Assembly: GCA_910577955.1 (NCBI GenBank)
Contig: CAJTNC010000010.1
Span: forward strand, 1-64,000
Length of the DNA: 64,000 bases
Origin: an uncultured Lachnospiraceae bacterium
Lineage (GTDB): Bacteria > Bacillota > Clostridia > Lachnospirales > Lachnospiraceae
Reading direction: 5' to 3'
Within the stretch, counting starts at the first letter, position 1, and the number at the start of each line of letters is the position of its first letter. Below, piece after piece: positions 32,289 to 42,219 of this stretch. The translations under genes were made by a program, and so were the position numbers. A model generated the notes under the pieces. It saw only the letters and a list, made by a program, of their open reading frames with translations, searched no databases and was not told where the DNA came from.

Positions 32289-32333
32289 AAAAAGTCTCCA
32301 GACACACTTTTTTTATCCTATGCTTTTTATGCC
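32284..32333 (-). promoter_or_regulatory. Inverted repeat enclosing the S8 protease start
   Basis: GGCATAAAAAG (32284-32294) and CTTTTTATGCC (32323-32333) are perfect 11-bp inverted repeats. On the mRNA the 3' arm contains the start codon and the ribosome site CTGGAG lies in the 28-base loop, so folding could limit translation. It may also be a weak terminator for nothing visible upstream. Confidence 0.5.
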
Positions 32334-32353
32334 CTTTCCGTTCTTCTTAAATA

Positions 32354-33451
32354 TTAATCGTCACAATACTTCTTTACAATAATTACGAAATCCCCCTTAG
32401 CTTCGGTGAAGGCCTTCAACAATTTTGAAGAAAAAACACCGCTCTGACCGGTTATGATCATTTGATATGCCTTATCCGTTGAATAAGCGGCCTTATAAAT
32501 TCGTTTTGATGTGAGCGCGTCATAAGCATCCACTAAAGAAACGATCTGCGCCGCAATACTGATCTCTTCTCCCTTTAAGCCGTCCGGATAGCCGTTTCCG
32601 TCATACTTCTCATGGTGATGCCTTGCAATATCATAGGCATAATCGCAAAATTCTTTACTCTCGAGATGGATCACCTTTTCAATGATCTCCGCGCCTTTCG
32701 TCGTATGCGATTTTATGACTTCATACTCGTCTTCCGTCAGTTTCCCGGCTTTCAGGATAATGTTGTCCGGAATCACTATTTTTCCAATGTCATGCAGAGA
32801 GGCTGCCAATGCAATCGTATCCAGTTTCTCCTCCGTCAGCTTATACTCCGGATACAGCTTCATCACACTTGTTCCCAGACACATTGTGAGCTCTCTCACT
32901 CTCTTTATATGCTGCTCCGACTCCAGATTTCTGAATTCCACGATATTACTTAAAGAAGTGATCAAAACTTCTTTTGCATGCCTCTGCTTTTCCGCCATTA
33001 CTTTTAGCATAGCATTTTGCTTCTGGAGTTTTTCCGTCTGGTTTTTTACCATAACCTCCAACTGCTGCTTATATTGGAACACACCGATCATATTCTCCAC
33101 AAGCTGTTTTACCACTTCGGGATAAAAGGGCTTTTTCACGGAACCTACGGCGCCGCACTCATACCCTTTCTTCTCTAATTCCACTGTCATATCGGTCGTG
33201 AGCATAATAAACGGAATCCGGCTTAAAAACTTTTTCTCGCTTAACCACTCCATCACTTTAAAACCATCTCTGGCAGGGATCATGATATTCACCAGCACAG
33301 CGGCAAGGATGGCCGTCTGCTTTCTCAATATCTCAACGCCTTCCCTTTCATTCGTAACTGCCTGAATTTTATATTTTCCCCGAAGTATCTCCTCCAGCCG
33401 TTTGCGGCTTTGCTCATCATCTTCCAGAATCAGTATTGTATCACGCACCAT
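32354..33451 (-). CDS. Pseudo-receiver / HD-GYP domain protein (c-di-GMP phosphodiesterase type)
   Basis: A 365-aa protein: a receiver domain (about 1-120), a coiled-coil linker (about 125-160) and an HD-GYP domain (about 160-350). The receiver keeps the acidic pair DD (11-12), Thr in FIMLTTD and Lys in SVKKPF, but the phosphorylated Asp is Asn (N55 in VLVNIMIPARDGF), so it cannot be phosphorylated in the normal way. The HD-GYP part is complete: HDIGKIVIPDNIILK, HTTKGAEI, HHHEKYDGNGYPDGLKGEEIS and LVDAYDALTSKR. It lies 21 bases after the FapA-like gene and is probably co-transcribed with it. It likely degrades cyclic di-GMP. Confidence 0.92.
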   Translation of the reverse strand: MVRDTILILEDDEQSRKRLEEILRGKYKIQAVTNEREGVEILRKQTAILAAVLVNIMIPARDGFKVMEWLSEKKFLSRIPFIMLTTDMTVELEKKGYECGAVGSVKKPFYPEVVKQLVENMIGVFQYKQQLEVMVKNQTEKLQKQNAMLKVMAEKQRHAKEVLITSLSNIVEFRNLESEQHIKRVRELTMCLGTSVMKLYPEYKLTEEKLDTIALAASLHDIGKIVIPDNIILKAGKLTEDEYEVIKSHTTKGAEIIEKVIHLESKEFCDYAYDIARHHHEKYDGNGYPDGLKGEEISIAAQIVSLVDAYDALTSKRIYKAAYSTDKAYQMIITGQSGVFSSKLLKAFTEAKGDFVIIVKKYCDD

Positions 33452-33472
33452 TTCCGCCGTCCCCTCTTCCCT

Positions 33473-35539
33473 TTATAATTTGACCATCACAACGTTCTTT
33501 CCTCTGAGTTTAAAAATAATCCTGACCATGGAAGACGGAAGCACATATTTTATCGAATTTATCTCGACAACGCTGCCCGCATGCGCAATCCCTCTGACGA
33601 TCACCGCTTTCATCTCCTGCCCGGTCATATTATCCAGTTTGGAAACCTCTGCATCCAAATCAGCCAGTTCCTTATCCTTTGCCACAATTGCGGCATTCAG
33701 TCGTTTGATCAATTCCGCCGCCTGCTCCTTATCCGGCGGAAGCGCCTGCAGAATGCTGTTCCACCGCTCTTCCAACATCTGCAGTTCATCCTGTATCTTC
33801 CTTCTTCTCCGTGCATATACATCCTGCAGCTTAGTGTAGAGCACATTCTTTCCCACTTCCAGCATTGTCTTTAAATGAGACTTGTTTCCGAGATTGTAAG
33901 TATCCACACCTTTGACCGCACGCGTCAAGCCGCCCAGCAGCATCCCTTTGCTGCCTGACAGGATAACCTTTTCCAACGTATTGATGTTGCTGTTCATAAT
34001 ATAGTTGGCTCTGATATTCCCTTCAGCGTTGATATTAGCCCCTTCAAAAAAGCTTCCTGAAACTTCTCCCTTCGCATCGATAAAACAGTCGTTTTTGGAG
34101 CAGCTCCCTTTTTTGATCATTACATTTCCGCCTGCAATGAGTTTTCCGGCCTCCACGTTATGTTCAACAATAATGTCACCCGTGGCCGAAATATATCCTC
34201 CCGAATGGACGCTGCCGACCACATATACGCTGCCGTCCACCTCCAGTTTTCCCGTAACCGACGTCACATCTTCCCGCACGATGATCATATTGGTAATAAT
34301 GATCTGACCGTTGATAAATTCAAATTTTCCGTTCATCTTGGAAACATAGGTTACTCCGTCCGGTTCAATCGTAAATCCTTCACCTTTTAAGGGTTTCTTT
34401 TCCGTTCCGTCATTGGCACAGATCACTTCCCCGAAAACGTTCTGACCGTCTTTTCCCTTCTCAGCCGGATGATAAACGGCAAGACGCTCACCTTTGTCCA
34501 CCATCTCAAAAGCCTCTATGTTTACATAATCCACCCCTCCGTCAGGAAGCGGCGCAGGGATACGCGGCAGATCAAGCCTCACAAAAAATTCAAACCACCC
34601 GTTCTTTCCGGCTTCAGCCGGCGTCCCTTCGGCTATCAATACCTTCTCGTTCACCCTTTTTTTCTTTATCATTTCAGAGATCGCTTTTTCATCGATCCCG
34701 TTTACAATCTGCCTTTCTTCTAACGCGGCATATATATCATCCTCTGTGACATCATCCCCTGTGACGAACTGGATAAACGCATATACTTTATTTCCGTTGT
34801 CTTCTACCAAAATAGAGAACTCCTTTTTCAGGAAAATATCTGAATCCGTTCCCACTCTGTCTCTGGTTCTGTAAGTCGTCGTTTTTTTCTTCAGCAGATT
34901 TTCGCGTTTTTCTTTCATATCCGCTCCGGAAAAAATCAGTTTGGCGTAGGAGGCCACGTCCAATCCGGCCTCCAGCCCCAAACGGATCTCTTTCATCTGC
35001 CAATGACTGAAAAGACTGTTTGTATAATAAGATACTTTTAATTTTTTCTCTAATCCAAGACGTATCTCCCGCATCTGCATCCAATTATAGCTGACATTCG
35101 CATACACGCATACATCCAGTCCCTCATACAGTCCGATCCGAATCTCATGAATCTGCTGTACATACATATCATCCGTCAGCCATGCGTCAATGAGAAGTCC
35201 CTCCTCCAGTGCAAGGCGAATCTCTTCCAGCTCATCATCCATAAAGCCCCTCTGCAAATAAGGCATCAGATCCACCGAAGAGTAGTTTGACAGTCTGATC
35301 TGTTTCATCGTTTCATATGAGTAAGTGGGGTCTGCATATATTGAGACATCTATCTTATCCTTGATCCCCATCCGGATCTGCTCCATCTGGAGATAGTTAA
35401 ATTCAGGATTGGAATACAATGTTACATCCAGACCTTCTCCTTTTCCATAAAGGATCTCTCGATTCTGTTCCTTTCCGTATCCCGCATTTTCTATCATTGA
35501 AAAATCAGATTTTTTTTGCAGAGCCCTCTCAACATGCAT
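33473..35539 (-). CDS. FapA/DUF342-family protein with EIR-GLDV repeats
   Basis: A 688-aa protein. Residues about 20-215 hold seven degenerate repeats of about 26 residues with the pattern QM-x-EIR-x-GL-x2-GLDV-x2-YA (for instance MKEIRLGLEAGLDVASYA). Then follows a FapA domain (about 240-570) with IEAFEMVDKGERLAVYHPAEKG and a right-handed beta-helix (VDGSVYVVGSVHSGGYISATG, then IIVEHNVEAG). A coiled coil (about 585-640) precedes a short beta domain. DUF342 proteins form polymers or scaffolds at the membrane. ATG at 35551 is also possible; spacing to GGATGG slightly favours 35539. The next gene encodes an HD-GYP protein. Confidence 0.85.
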   Translation of the reverse strand: MHVERALQKKSDFSMIENAGYGKEQNREILYGKGEGLDVTLYSNPEFNYLQMEQIRMGIKDKIDVSIYADPTYSYETMKQIRLSNYSSVDLMPYLQRGFMDDELEEIRLALEEGLLIDAWLTDDMYVQQIHEIRIGLYEGLDVCVYANVSYNWMQMREIRLGLEKKLKVSYYTNSLFSHWQMKEIRLGLEAGLDVASYAKLIFSGADMKEKRENLLKKKTTTYRTRDRVGTDSDIFLKKEFSILVEDNGNKVYAFIQFVTGDDVTEDDIYAALEERQIVNGIDEKAISEMIKKKRVNEKVLIAEGTPAEAGKNGWFEFFVRLDLPRIPAPLPDGGVDYVNIEAFEMVDKGERLAVYHPAEKGKDGQNVFGEVICANDGTEKKPLKGEGFTIEPDGVTYVSKMNGKFEFINGQIIITNMIIVREDVTSVTGKLEVDGSVYVVGSVHSGGYISATGDIIVEHNVEAGKLIAGGNVMIKKGSCSKNDCFIDAKGEVSGSFFEGANINAEGNIRANYIMNSNINTLEKVILSGSKGMLLGGLTRAVKGVDTYNLGNKSHLKTMLEVGKNVLYTKLQDVYARRRRKIQDELQMLEERWNSILQALPPDKEQAAELIKRLNAAIVAKDKELADLDAEVSKLDNMTGQEMKAVIVRGIAHAGSVVEINSIKYVLPSSMVRIIFKLRGKNVVMVKL

Positions 35540-35578
35540 ATAAAAAACCATCCTTTATATTGATATCTAAGTTTTAAT

Positions 35579-35607
35579 ATTATACTATGGAGATTCGAAA
35601 AAGTCCA
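35579..35607 (-). promoter_or_regulatory. Promoter of the FapA-like / HD-GYP pair
   Basis: Minus strand TGGACT (35602-35607), a 17-base spacer and a perfect TATAAT (35579-35584), about 40 bases ahead of the start codon. Confidence 0.65.
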
Positions 35608-35650
35608 CTGTTTCCCGTTCACTTATTTAATTTCGCGTTCATTTACTACA

Positions 35651-38600
35651 TTATCTCCTCTTTATCCGGCAGTTTTTTCTCTTTTTTCCAAAAAAGCAAA
35701 GAATCAGTACTCCCGCTGACGCTGCCGCCACCTGCGCTAAAATCAAAAACGGCGTATCGTCCCCTGTCTGCACAACCTTTCTTTCTACCGTCGAAGTCTT
35801 TACTTTCTTCTCCTCCGCCTCCTGCGGCTCTTCCGAAACTTCTTCCGGCGTCTCTGTTTCCGTTTGTTCTATCTCTTCCGCCGGCTGCTTAGTCACAGAG
35901 TGCACTGTACGAATCTTTTCCGCCGTTTCTTCCACCGGAAATTCCACGATCTCATACAGCGGTTCTTTGCCTCCCGCCGGACGGTATCCCGAAATCCTTT
36001 TTAAATAAAGTATGGTTTCCGTCTCAGATTTGTCCCGAAGTTTCCTTCCCTTATGTTCCGCCGTCAGTTCTATCTTATTTGAAATTATTCCCTCCGCATC
36101 AGACGACACATAAGTCATATAGGCCGGATTCTCCGCTTTTTCAAATGTTCCTCCCACCGCGCCGAAACATAATCTGAACTTTACGATATGTTCCTCCTTT
36201 GTCTGCAGCTCCTCCGGTACTTGCAGATGGTTATTTTTATCCGAGGACAGACCTCTTTGCCATGGTATCCACTCCCCGCTCCCGTTTGTCATATACTCTG
36301 CATCGTAAAGCAGACTCTCGCTGTAGGTTCCGGTCCACAGCTCTGTCAGATATACTCCCTTCGGCAGGTGATCTGTCATCGTAAACTGTTCCAGACTTCC
36401 CTCTGTCAGATTTTTCAGTTTATCCACCGTATACCGGTAGGTATCTCCCCGCTGTGTCATTCTGATCGTGGATTTTTCAATATCCAGCGCCTTTCTTTCG
36501 TCGTACATGACAAGTATATCCTCCTCACATCTGCGCCAGATATTGTTTTCCTGCCTGTACATTCCGGCAGTTTCCGTAAGCTTTCCGTCTTCCCGCTCCT
36601 GCATCAGCTTAAACAGGATATCCTCCGCGTAGCCGTAGCCTTCAGGCGCTTCTTTCTCAGACAGGATATAAACCTTTTCCAGCTCTAACCCGGTAAACAG
36701 ATGCGGCTTTTCCTCCGATTTCCAAGACTCCACTGTTTTTGTAATATAGCTGCCCGCCGCATCCTTTCTCAGATTTCCATCTTTGTCCGTCTCGATCCTG
36801 CAAATCTCAAGTGTTGCCCCTGCTATCTCCTGTTTCTCTGTCAGGTCCTGTTTCGCGATGTGAGCCTGCGTTTTCCTGTTTTTGAAAACCGGACAATGTT
36901 CCTGTTTCTCCACGTTTTGCCCGCCTTTTACGCTTTCATAGCCTGCATTTACAGGGATATCCTTCACCGCGGTGAGATACCCCGCCGGCGCCTCCAATTC
37001 TCTTACATAATATTTTCCCAAAGGCAGATCCGCACGGAATACCCCTTTTCCGTCGTCCCCAGTGATACAGGCAGCAACTAACGTATCCTTCTCACAGAGA
37101 ATCTCCGGCGCATCTTTTATGATCCACTTCGCACCGTCTGCCGCCTTCTCGATATGGAGCATGATATCTTCGTTCGCATACAGACCATATATCGCTCCGG
37201 CAAGGGGCTTCCCCGTCTCTCTGTCTTTCTTTTCCACTGCGATCTCCAGTTTCTGTCTTTCATTTCTGTAATCCGCCGTATGGATATCGAAACTCACGGT
37301 CTGCTCTTTTTTTGTGATCTCAAATTCCGTTTCGGCGGTGTTTAAGACAAACCCATTGCCGGCTGTCGTTTCCACGATCTTGTATTTTCCGATGTACAGG
37401 TCCGCCGCATAACCCCAGCCGTTTCTGTCCGTAGTGATTGCAGCAACCGTCTCCCCCTTTTTATGTATCAGATATTGTTCTCTTTTCACTTGGCAGCTGT
37501 CAAACAGATCCTCCTGCACTTCCTGCGTATAAATATCTTCCGCCGCAACGATGGCAAAGACCGCTCCTTCCACCGGCGCATCCTCATAGGTAAACACCAG
37601 ATCCCTGCCGGCGCTCTCCGGTGTTTTTTTGATCCTCCGGAAAGTCTCTTCATCCAATTTGTCAAGAAGTGTTTTGGAATCCTCATGAAAACCGGACAAC
37701 TGCTCTCCGTGCTTTGTAATCTCGACGATCCCTTTCTGTTCCTGATTTTCCTGCAGCACAGTCACGGTGAGATTGCCGTGCTCATCTGTCAGCGCATACT
37801 TATTCGTCCCCATCTGCCCGTCCGGATAGACCGCTCCGTTGTTGATCGTAAAGACCGCCTTCGGAAAAGGCGTATCCACGATCTCATAACGGTTTACCCT
37901 GTCGGTACTGATATCCTGCACAAACTGCTCCCATCCGTTTACCACATACCCTGCCGGCGCACGCAGCTCTTCCAGTTCATAAGTTCCGACAGGTATTTCC
38001 TGCGGCAGCATCACATAACAGTCCTGAATCACCCCGTTCTTCCTCAAAAACTTCGTCGTGAAAGGTCTTGACTGCGTCCCTGTGAGTTCCCGGATATCCT
38101 GATCGTAAAAGCTCAGATAACCGTCCACGTCAAATTTCCAGTTCAGCGCCAACAAGCTGTCTCTGCTAAAAGATAGCGTCCTGCATTTCAGGCGGTATTT
38201 TGCCCCTTCTTTTAACACGGTCCCTCTGACAAACTCCTCAGCACCGATATAGGTGCCGGCTTTCACCGTAAATTCCTCATCCGTCTTAAGAATCCTCAAG
38301 TGAGTCTTTGTGATCATATTGTTTACGATCCGTTGTTTCTGCAATACTCTCCCCTCCCGCTCTTTCGTCATCTCATGGTCGCCGTAGCGGATGCGTTCTT
38401 TCTCGTCATATGTCTTTTCGATCTCTCTTTTTCTCTCGTCCGTATACAAAACTCCGCCGTCTCCCCTGACGGACACGATAAAAGGTCTTGCGCTGGTATG
38501 ATGTTCCGGCGTCGACGTCTCTACAATGACATAAGTTCCGTAGGGCAGTTCCGGCGTCTCGATCCTTCCGTCTTCATCCGTAATCATCTCTTTGACACGG

Positions 38601-41050
38601 TATTCATTCTCTCCCGCCTGCTCTTCCAACCACAACTTATCTCCCGCCGTCCAAGTCTCATGGCCGGTTCGTTTATAAACTGCCGCCGTCTTTTCCCCCG
38701 TAAAATCGTAGTCATAAAAAGTCTGAATATCATCCGACGTCCATGTCTCCCCTATAGGTTTGATCTGTCCGTTTTTTACACCGGATAAACCGCTTATCAG
38801 ATACACGGAAAATCCTGCCCCTTCGATAGGTTTCAGTTCTGTCTGCCACGCATTATCGGAAGTTTTTAAAAACTGTACGCCCTGTTTGTTCACATAGTCG
38901 CCGCTGTAGACGTCATCTGACCCGCTGCCGTCATCCGCTGTCAGTTCGTTGTTTGCCTCTCCGGCTCTCTCCTCCCTCTTTTCCACTTTGATCATCTGAT
39001 CTTTGTAGGTAAACGCAGCGGGGTAGACCGCCTCGTCAAACATGTATCCCTCAGACGGCGTTATCTCCTTAATATAATAGCTGCCCAGTTCCAGATCCCC
39101 AAACAGGGTTTTTCCCGGTGTGTCCAAATACACAATCTCCTTTTCCGGCTGTTCGATATGCCTGCTTCCATCCGTATTTAAAAGGTATCCGTCCTTACTT
39201 CTCTTAGGCGTCTTTCCGGTGACCGCCGTCTGCACCAGCTCGTTTCTCTTAAAAAGCCGCCCTGTCTTTTTATCCTGATGGTAGATGTCCTCCCCCGCAT
39301 AGATGCCGTATACCGCTCCGTCTAACACAGCGTCCCCCTGCGCCGTTTCCGACTCGCTCTCCGTATCAAACTTGACCAGTTCCACTGCCCCCAGCGTCCT
39401 CTCGTTTGTCAGGTTGAATTCAGCCGTCTCCTCCCCGGTTATCGTCTCGCTTTTTTCATTTGCCTCCCAAACATATCCCTCGGGGGCAGTCTCCTCTTTA
39501 ACACTGTAAGTGTAGGGCGTCGCCGCAAATGCCGCAATCTGACTCTCTATTGAAGCGAGGGCCTCCTTTTCGGATACCGACGCTCCGTCAAAGTCGGCAG
39601 AAAACACGGCGCTCTTGTGTACGGCATACTTTGCATGCCCCCGTCCGTCGGTGGTGACTGTCGTCAGATACGCCCCGTTCTCAAATATCTTCACGCTACA
39701 GTCCGAAAGCCCTACTCCCGTCTGCCAGTCTCTCTTATTTATCTCCATGAAATAAGTCACTTCCACCGCCTGCGAAAGCGTTGTATTTTTCGGTTCCTCC
39801 GGCACTACCGGCTCATCCTTATCCTTTATCTCAACTTTCTCCTCCTTCTTTGCCTCCTCAAAAGTGATCAGCACCTGCGCGTTCTCATTGTCCGAATAAT
39901 ATTCATAATAAGGTTCCTCATAAAACTTCGCCTCCGAATAAAATCTCCATACCTGATCGCGCATTTTTCTCACGGATATCTCCGATGAGATATTGATCAT
40001 CGCCTGCGCCCGGCTTTTCACTTTTACTTCGTCAAGATTCCCGTTCTCCAAAAACAGCCATGCGGCGATCTGGCATGCCACATACTCCGCCCCGGAATTA
40101 TTTCCGTACTTTGCAAAATAGCCTAAGGGTCCTGTCTTTTTTACATAAGTCCCGGGATCCGCATGGTACAAAAAGGAATTTCGACAATGCTTACCGCAGC
40201 TGATGCACAGGGCCGGAACCTCCCCCAGCCGGATCCTGTATATCCTGCCGTGTCCCGTACCGTAATAACCGGTCGCGGTCACTTTCACTTTTGACACAAG
40301 CTTCTTTATGATCTCTCCCTCTGTCTCGCCTTCCCCCTCTGTCTTGAGAAAAATCGCCCTGTTTTTTTGTCTGCTCTTTTGAGAGACCTTTTGTCCGTCT
40401 CCCTCCAGAGAATCTCCTGTGGCGCGATACGCCTTTAAATCTTCCGCTGTCAGCCCTTCAAAGATCGTCCCCTTAAAAAATGAGTCCGCGTCCACTCCGC
40501 TTTCCAGAATCCGAATGCACTCCGTGACGCTTTGTCCGTCATAGACATCCTCCGACAGTTCGACGATCAGCCCCACCAGAAATTCCGCGTACTCCCGCTC
40601 ATCCTCATACAGGGCGTCCCACCATGCGTCCCCCTGCTCCAACAATTCCTCAAACCCGTTTGAACAGTAAAGGTCCAGCCATTTTGCCACGCTGTCAGGA
40701 TCTTCCTCTATCAGATGGTACTGTTCTTTCTCCGGATCGTTTTCAGATACGGACTTTAGCGTCTCGTCATCCCCCTCCGGATCATTTTCGGATACCGACG
40801 ACTCCTCCTTCTCCGGTTCACTTTTTTCATCCTCCGGGTCATTCGCAGATACCGCCTCTCCATCTGTCTCTTCCTCCGACTTTTCCGCGGATTCCGGACT
40901 TGTCTCTATCTCTTCCTCTATTTTATCCTCCGCTGTCTCCACATCATTGCCGGACACATCGACAGCGTAAGCTTTCGGTGAAATACTTCCGCATAACAGC
41001 GCGGCGCACAACAGTATACTTCCTATCTTCTTTTTCCACTCCCTCTTCAT
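35651..41050 (-). CDS. Giant thioester/CnaB surface adhesin
   Basis: A 1799-aa cell-wall protein. Residues 1-29 are a signal peptide ending SPKAYA. An acidic segment with SGND, SAND and SEND motifs follows (30-115). At about 260-360 lies a thioester domain: a Cys in ALCISCGKHC and the partner Gln in YVACQIAAWLFLENG, the pair that forms an internal thioester for covalent binding to host or other surfaces. At least eight CnaB/SpaA-type modules follow, recognisable by VYGIYAGEDIY, YYIKEITPSEGYM, YGLYANEDIM and similar blocks, usually stabilised by Lys-Asn isopeptide bonds. The C-terminus has KVVQTGDDTPF, a hydrophobic helix and KKRKNCRIKRR, a sortase sorting signal of the variant Q-TGD type. No sortase gene is nearby. 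Confidence 0.93.
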   Translation of the reverse strand: MKREWKKKIGSILLCAALLCGSISPKAYAVDVSGNDVETAEDKIEEEIETSPESAEKSEEETDGEAVSANDPEDEKSEPEKEESSVSENDPEGDDETLKSVSENDPEKEQYHLIEEDPDSVAKWLDLYCSNGFEELLEQGDAWWDALYEDEREYAEFLVGLIVELSEDVYDGQSVTECIRILESGVDADSFFKGTIFEGLTAEDLKAYRATGDSLEGDGQKVSQKSRQKNRAIFLKTEGEGETEGEIIKKLVSKVKVTATGYYGTGHGRIYRIRLGEVPALCISCGKHCRNSFLYHADPGTYVKKTGPLGYFAKYGNNSGAEYVACQIAAWLFLENGNLDEVKVKSRAQAMINISSEISVRKMRDQVWRFYSEAKFYEEPYYEYYSDNENAQVLITFEEAKKEEKVEIKDKDEPVVPEEPKNTTLSQAVEVTYFMEINKRDWQTGVGLSDCSVKIFENGAYLTTVTTDGRGHAKYAVHKSAVFSADFDGASVSEKEALASIESQIAAFAATPYTYSVKEETAPEGYVWEANEKSETITGEETAEFNLTNERTLGAVELVKFDTESESETAQGDAVLDGAVYGIYAGEDIYHQDKKTGRLFKRNELVQTAVTGKTPKRSKDGYLLNTDGSRHIEQPEKEIVYLDTPGKTLFGDLELGSYYIKEITPSEGYMFDEAVYPAAFTYKDQMIKVEKREERAGEANNELTADDGSGSDDVYSGDYVNKQGVQFLKTSDNAWQTELKPIEGAGFSVYLISGLSGVKNGQIKPIGETWTSDDIQTFYDYDFTGEKTAAVYKRTGHETWTAGDKLWLEEQAGENEYRVKEMITDEDGRIETPELPYGTYVIVETSTPEHHTSARPFIVSVRGDGGVLYTDERKREIEKTYDEKERIRYGDHEMTKEREGRVLQKQRIVNNMITKTHLRILKTDEEFTVKAGTYIGAEEFVRGTVLKEGAKYRLKCRTLSFSRDSLLALNWKFDVDGYLSFYDQDIRELTGTQSRPFTTKFLRKNGVIQDCYVMLPQEIPVGTYELEELRAPAGYVVNGWEQFVQDISTDRVNRYEIVDTPFPKAVFTINNGAVYPDGQMGTNKYALTDEHGNLTVTVLQENQEQKGIVEITKHGEQLSGFHEDSKTLLDKLDEETFRRIKKTPESAGRDLVFTYEDAPVEGAVFAIVAAEDIYTQEVQEDLFDSCQVKREQYLIHKKGETVAAITTDRNGWGYAADLYIGKYKIVETTAGNGFVLNTAETEFEITKKEQTVSFDIHTADYRNERQKLEIAVEKKDRETGKPLAGAIYGLYANEDIMLHIEKAADGAKWIIKDAPEILCEKDTLVAACITGDDGKGVFRADLPLGKYYVRELEAPAGYLTAVKDIPVNAGYESVKGGQNVEKQEHCPVFKNRKTQAHIAKQDLTEKQEIAGATLEICRIETDKDGNLRKDAAGSYITKTVESWKSEEKPHLFTGLELEKVYILSEKEAPEGYGYAEDILFKLMQEREDGKLTETAGMYRQENNIWRRCEEDILVMYDERKALDIEKSTIRMTQRGDTYRYTVDKLKNLTEGSLEQFTMTDHLPKGVYLTELWTGTYSESLLYDAEYMTNGSGEWIPWQRGLSSDKNNHLQVPEELQTKEEHIVKFRLCFGAVGGTFEKAENPAYMTYVSSDAEGIISNKIELTAEHKGRKLRDKSETETILYLKRISGYRPAGGKEPLYEIVEFPVEETAEKIRTVHSVTKQPAEEIEQTETETPEEVSEEPQEAEEKKVKTSTVERKVVQTGDDTPFLILAQVAAASAGVLILCFFGKKRKNCRIKRR

Positions 41051-41051
41051 C

Positions 41052-42116
41052 TCATTCTCCCTCCACCGTAAAATGAATTACTCTTCCAACAGTCGCCGCA
41101 ATTTTCTGTCCGCCCGGACAGTACACAAAAAATCCCCCCGCCCTTGCGCTTTTCCACACTCTCTTTTGCAGCTTTATGTGAAACACAGGAAGCTGTGCCC
41201 TGCGCTTTAGCCTCTTTGTCAGATATGCCGCATGGCCCTTCTCCTCCTTTTTTAACCTGATCCGCCCGATATAACGGTATTTTCCTCCTTCTTTCATTCC
41301 GAATAACGGCGCCGTCAATATGTAAAACCAGATGATAAAGGGCACTGCCAGACCGGTTGCCGCCGCACCTGCAGCCAGCGGCAAAAGCACATCCGCAATG
41401 TCTTTACCCTCCTCTTGCGTCGTCGGCTTTATCCTGATCCGTTTAATCTCCGGTTTGGGGAAAAGTTCCCTTTCTTCGATCTCTTTTTCTCTCCTCTTGT
41501 GCTCTCTTCCCGAAAATATGCGCCTTGTCCGTGTCTCCTCGTATCTCACACTCTTTTTTGCCGCCGCTTCTTCCTGCATCTCCACGATCTCCTCCTCTGA
41601 CAGCATCCCGCTCAAATGATAACAAGCCGTCATCCGCCACGCCGTGGGATAAGATGTGCTGTATTTTTTCAAGCCTCCGTACTCACATACCGCGCTGTAA
41701 CGCACCGGAACCCCGTTTTTATCTTTCTCCTCCACTTTGTATACGGCGTTTAAAAGTTCACAGCCCATTCCGTCGATGACGCTCTTCTTCTCTATCCTTG
41801 CGAGATCGTTGTCCTGCAGATCCTCCACCTTTTTTGAAAATCTTATTACATTCGCCCCTTCAGCGCGCCCGTTTTGTGTCTCTTCCACCACGATGGAAGC
41901 TTCATCCAGCTCATATACGGCCATCCCCTCCACAATGCGCTTTGGCACCTGCAAAATCTCCTCCGAAGTCAATTCAAATATTCTCTCAATCTGCTCCGGC
42001 GGCCCCTCTTTTGCCGCACACACATTCAGCTTCCCCTGCCAGAGAAGCACAAATGACATTAGTGTCACAATCAGAACAGACAATCTGCCTGCTCTATTCC
42101 CATTCTTTTTCATCAT
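41052..42116 (-). CDS. Secreted/membrane partner of the adhesin, unknown family
   Basis: A 354-aa protein. It has a signal peptide (RLSVLIVTLMSFVLLWQG, about 11-28), an extracellular region of about 210 residues containing KVEEKDKNGVPVRYSAVCEYGG, a long charged stretch rich in Arg/Glu (about 185-225), one transmembrane helix (LLPLAAGAAATGLAVPFIIWFYILTA, about 240-265), and a basic cytoplasmic tail of about 85 residues. I do not recognise a family. Its stop and the adhesin ATG are separated by one base, so the two are co-translated; it may help export, anchoring or assembly of the adhesin. Confidence 0.8.
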   Translation of the reverse strand: MMKKNGNRAGRLSVLIVTLMSFVLLWQGKLNVCAAKEGPPEQIERIFELTSEEILQVPKRIVEGMAVYELDEASIVVEETQNGRAEGANVIRFSKKVEDLQDNDLARIEKKSVIDGMGCELLNAVYKVEEKDKNGVPVRYSAVCEYGGLKKYSTSYPTAWRMTACYHLSGMLSEEEIVEMQEEAAAKKSVRYEETRTRRIFSGREHKRREKEIEERELFPKPEIKRIRIKPTTQEEGKDIADVLLPLAAGAAATGLAVPFIIWFYILTAPLFGMKEGGKYRYIGRIRLKKEEKGHAAYLTKRLKRRAQLPVFHIKLQKRVWKSARAGGFFVYCPGGQKIAATVGRVIHFTVEGE

Positions 42117-42219
42117 TACCCATCCTTTCTTTCTGCCGCAAATAAATTATTTGCATCACAAAACCTCCGTCTGAATCCGGATAAAATAAAGCTGAAAAGA
42201 TGCCTTTGCATAAATTTTT

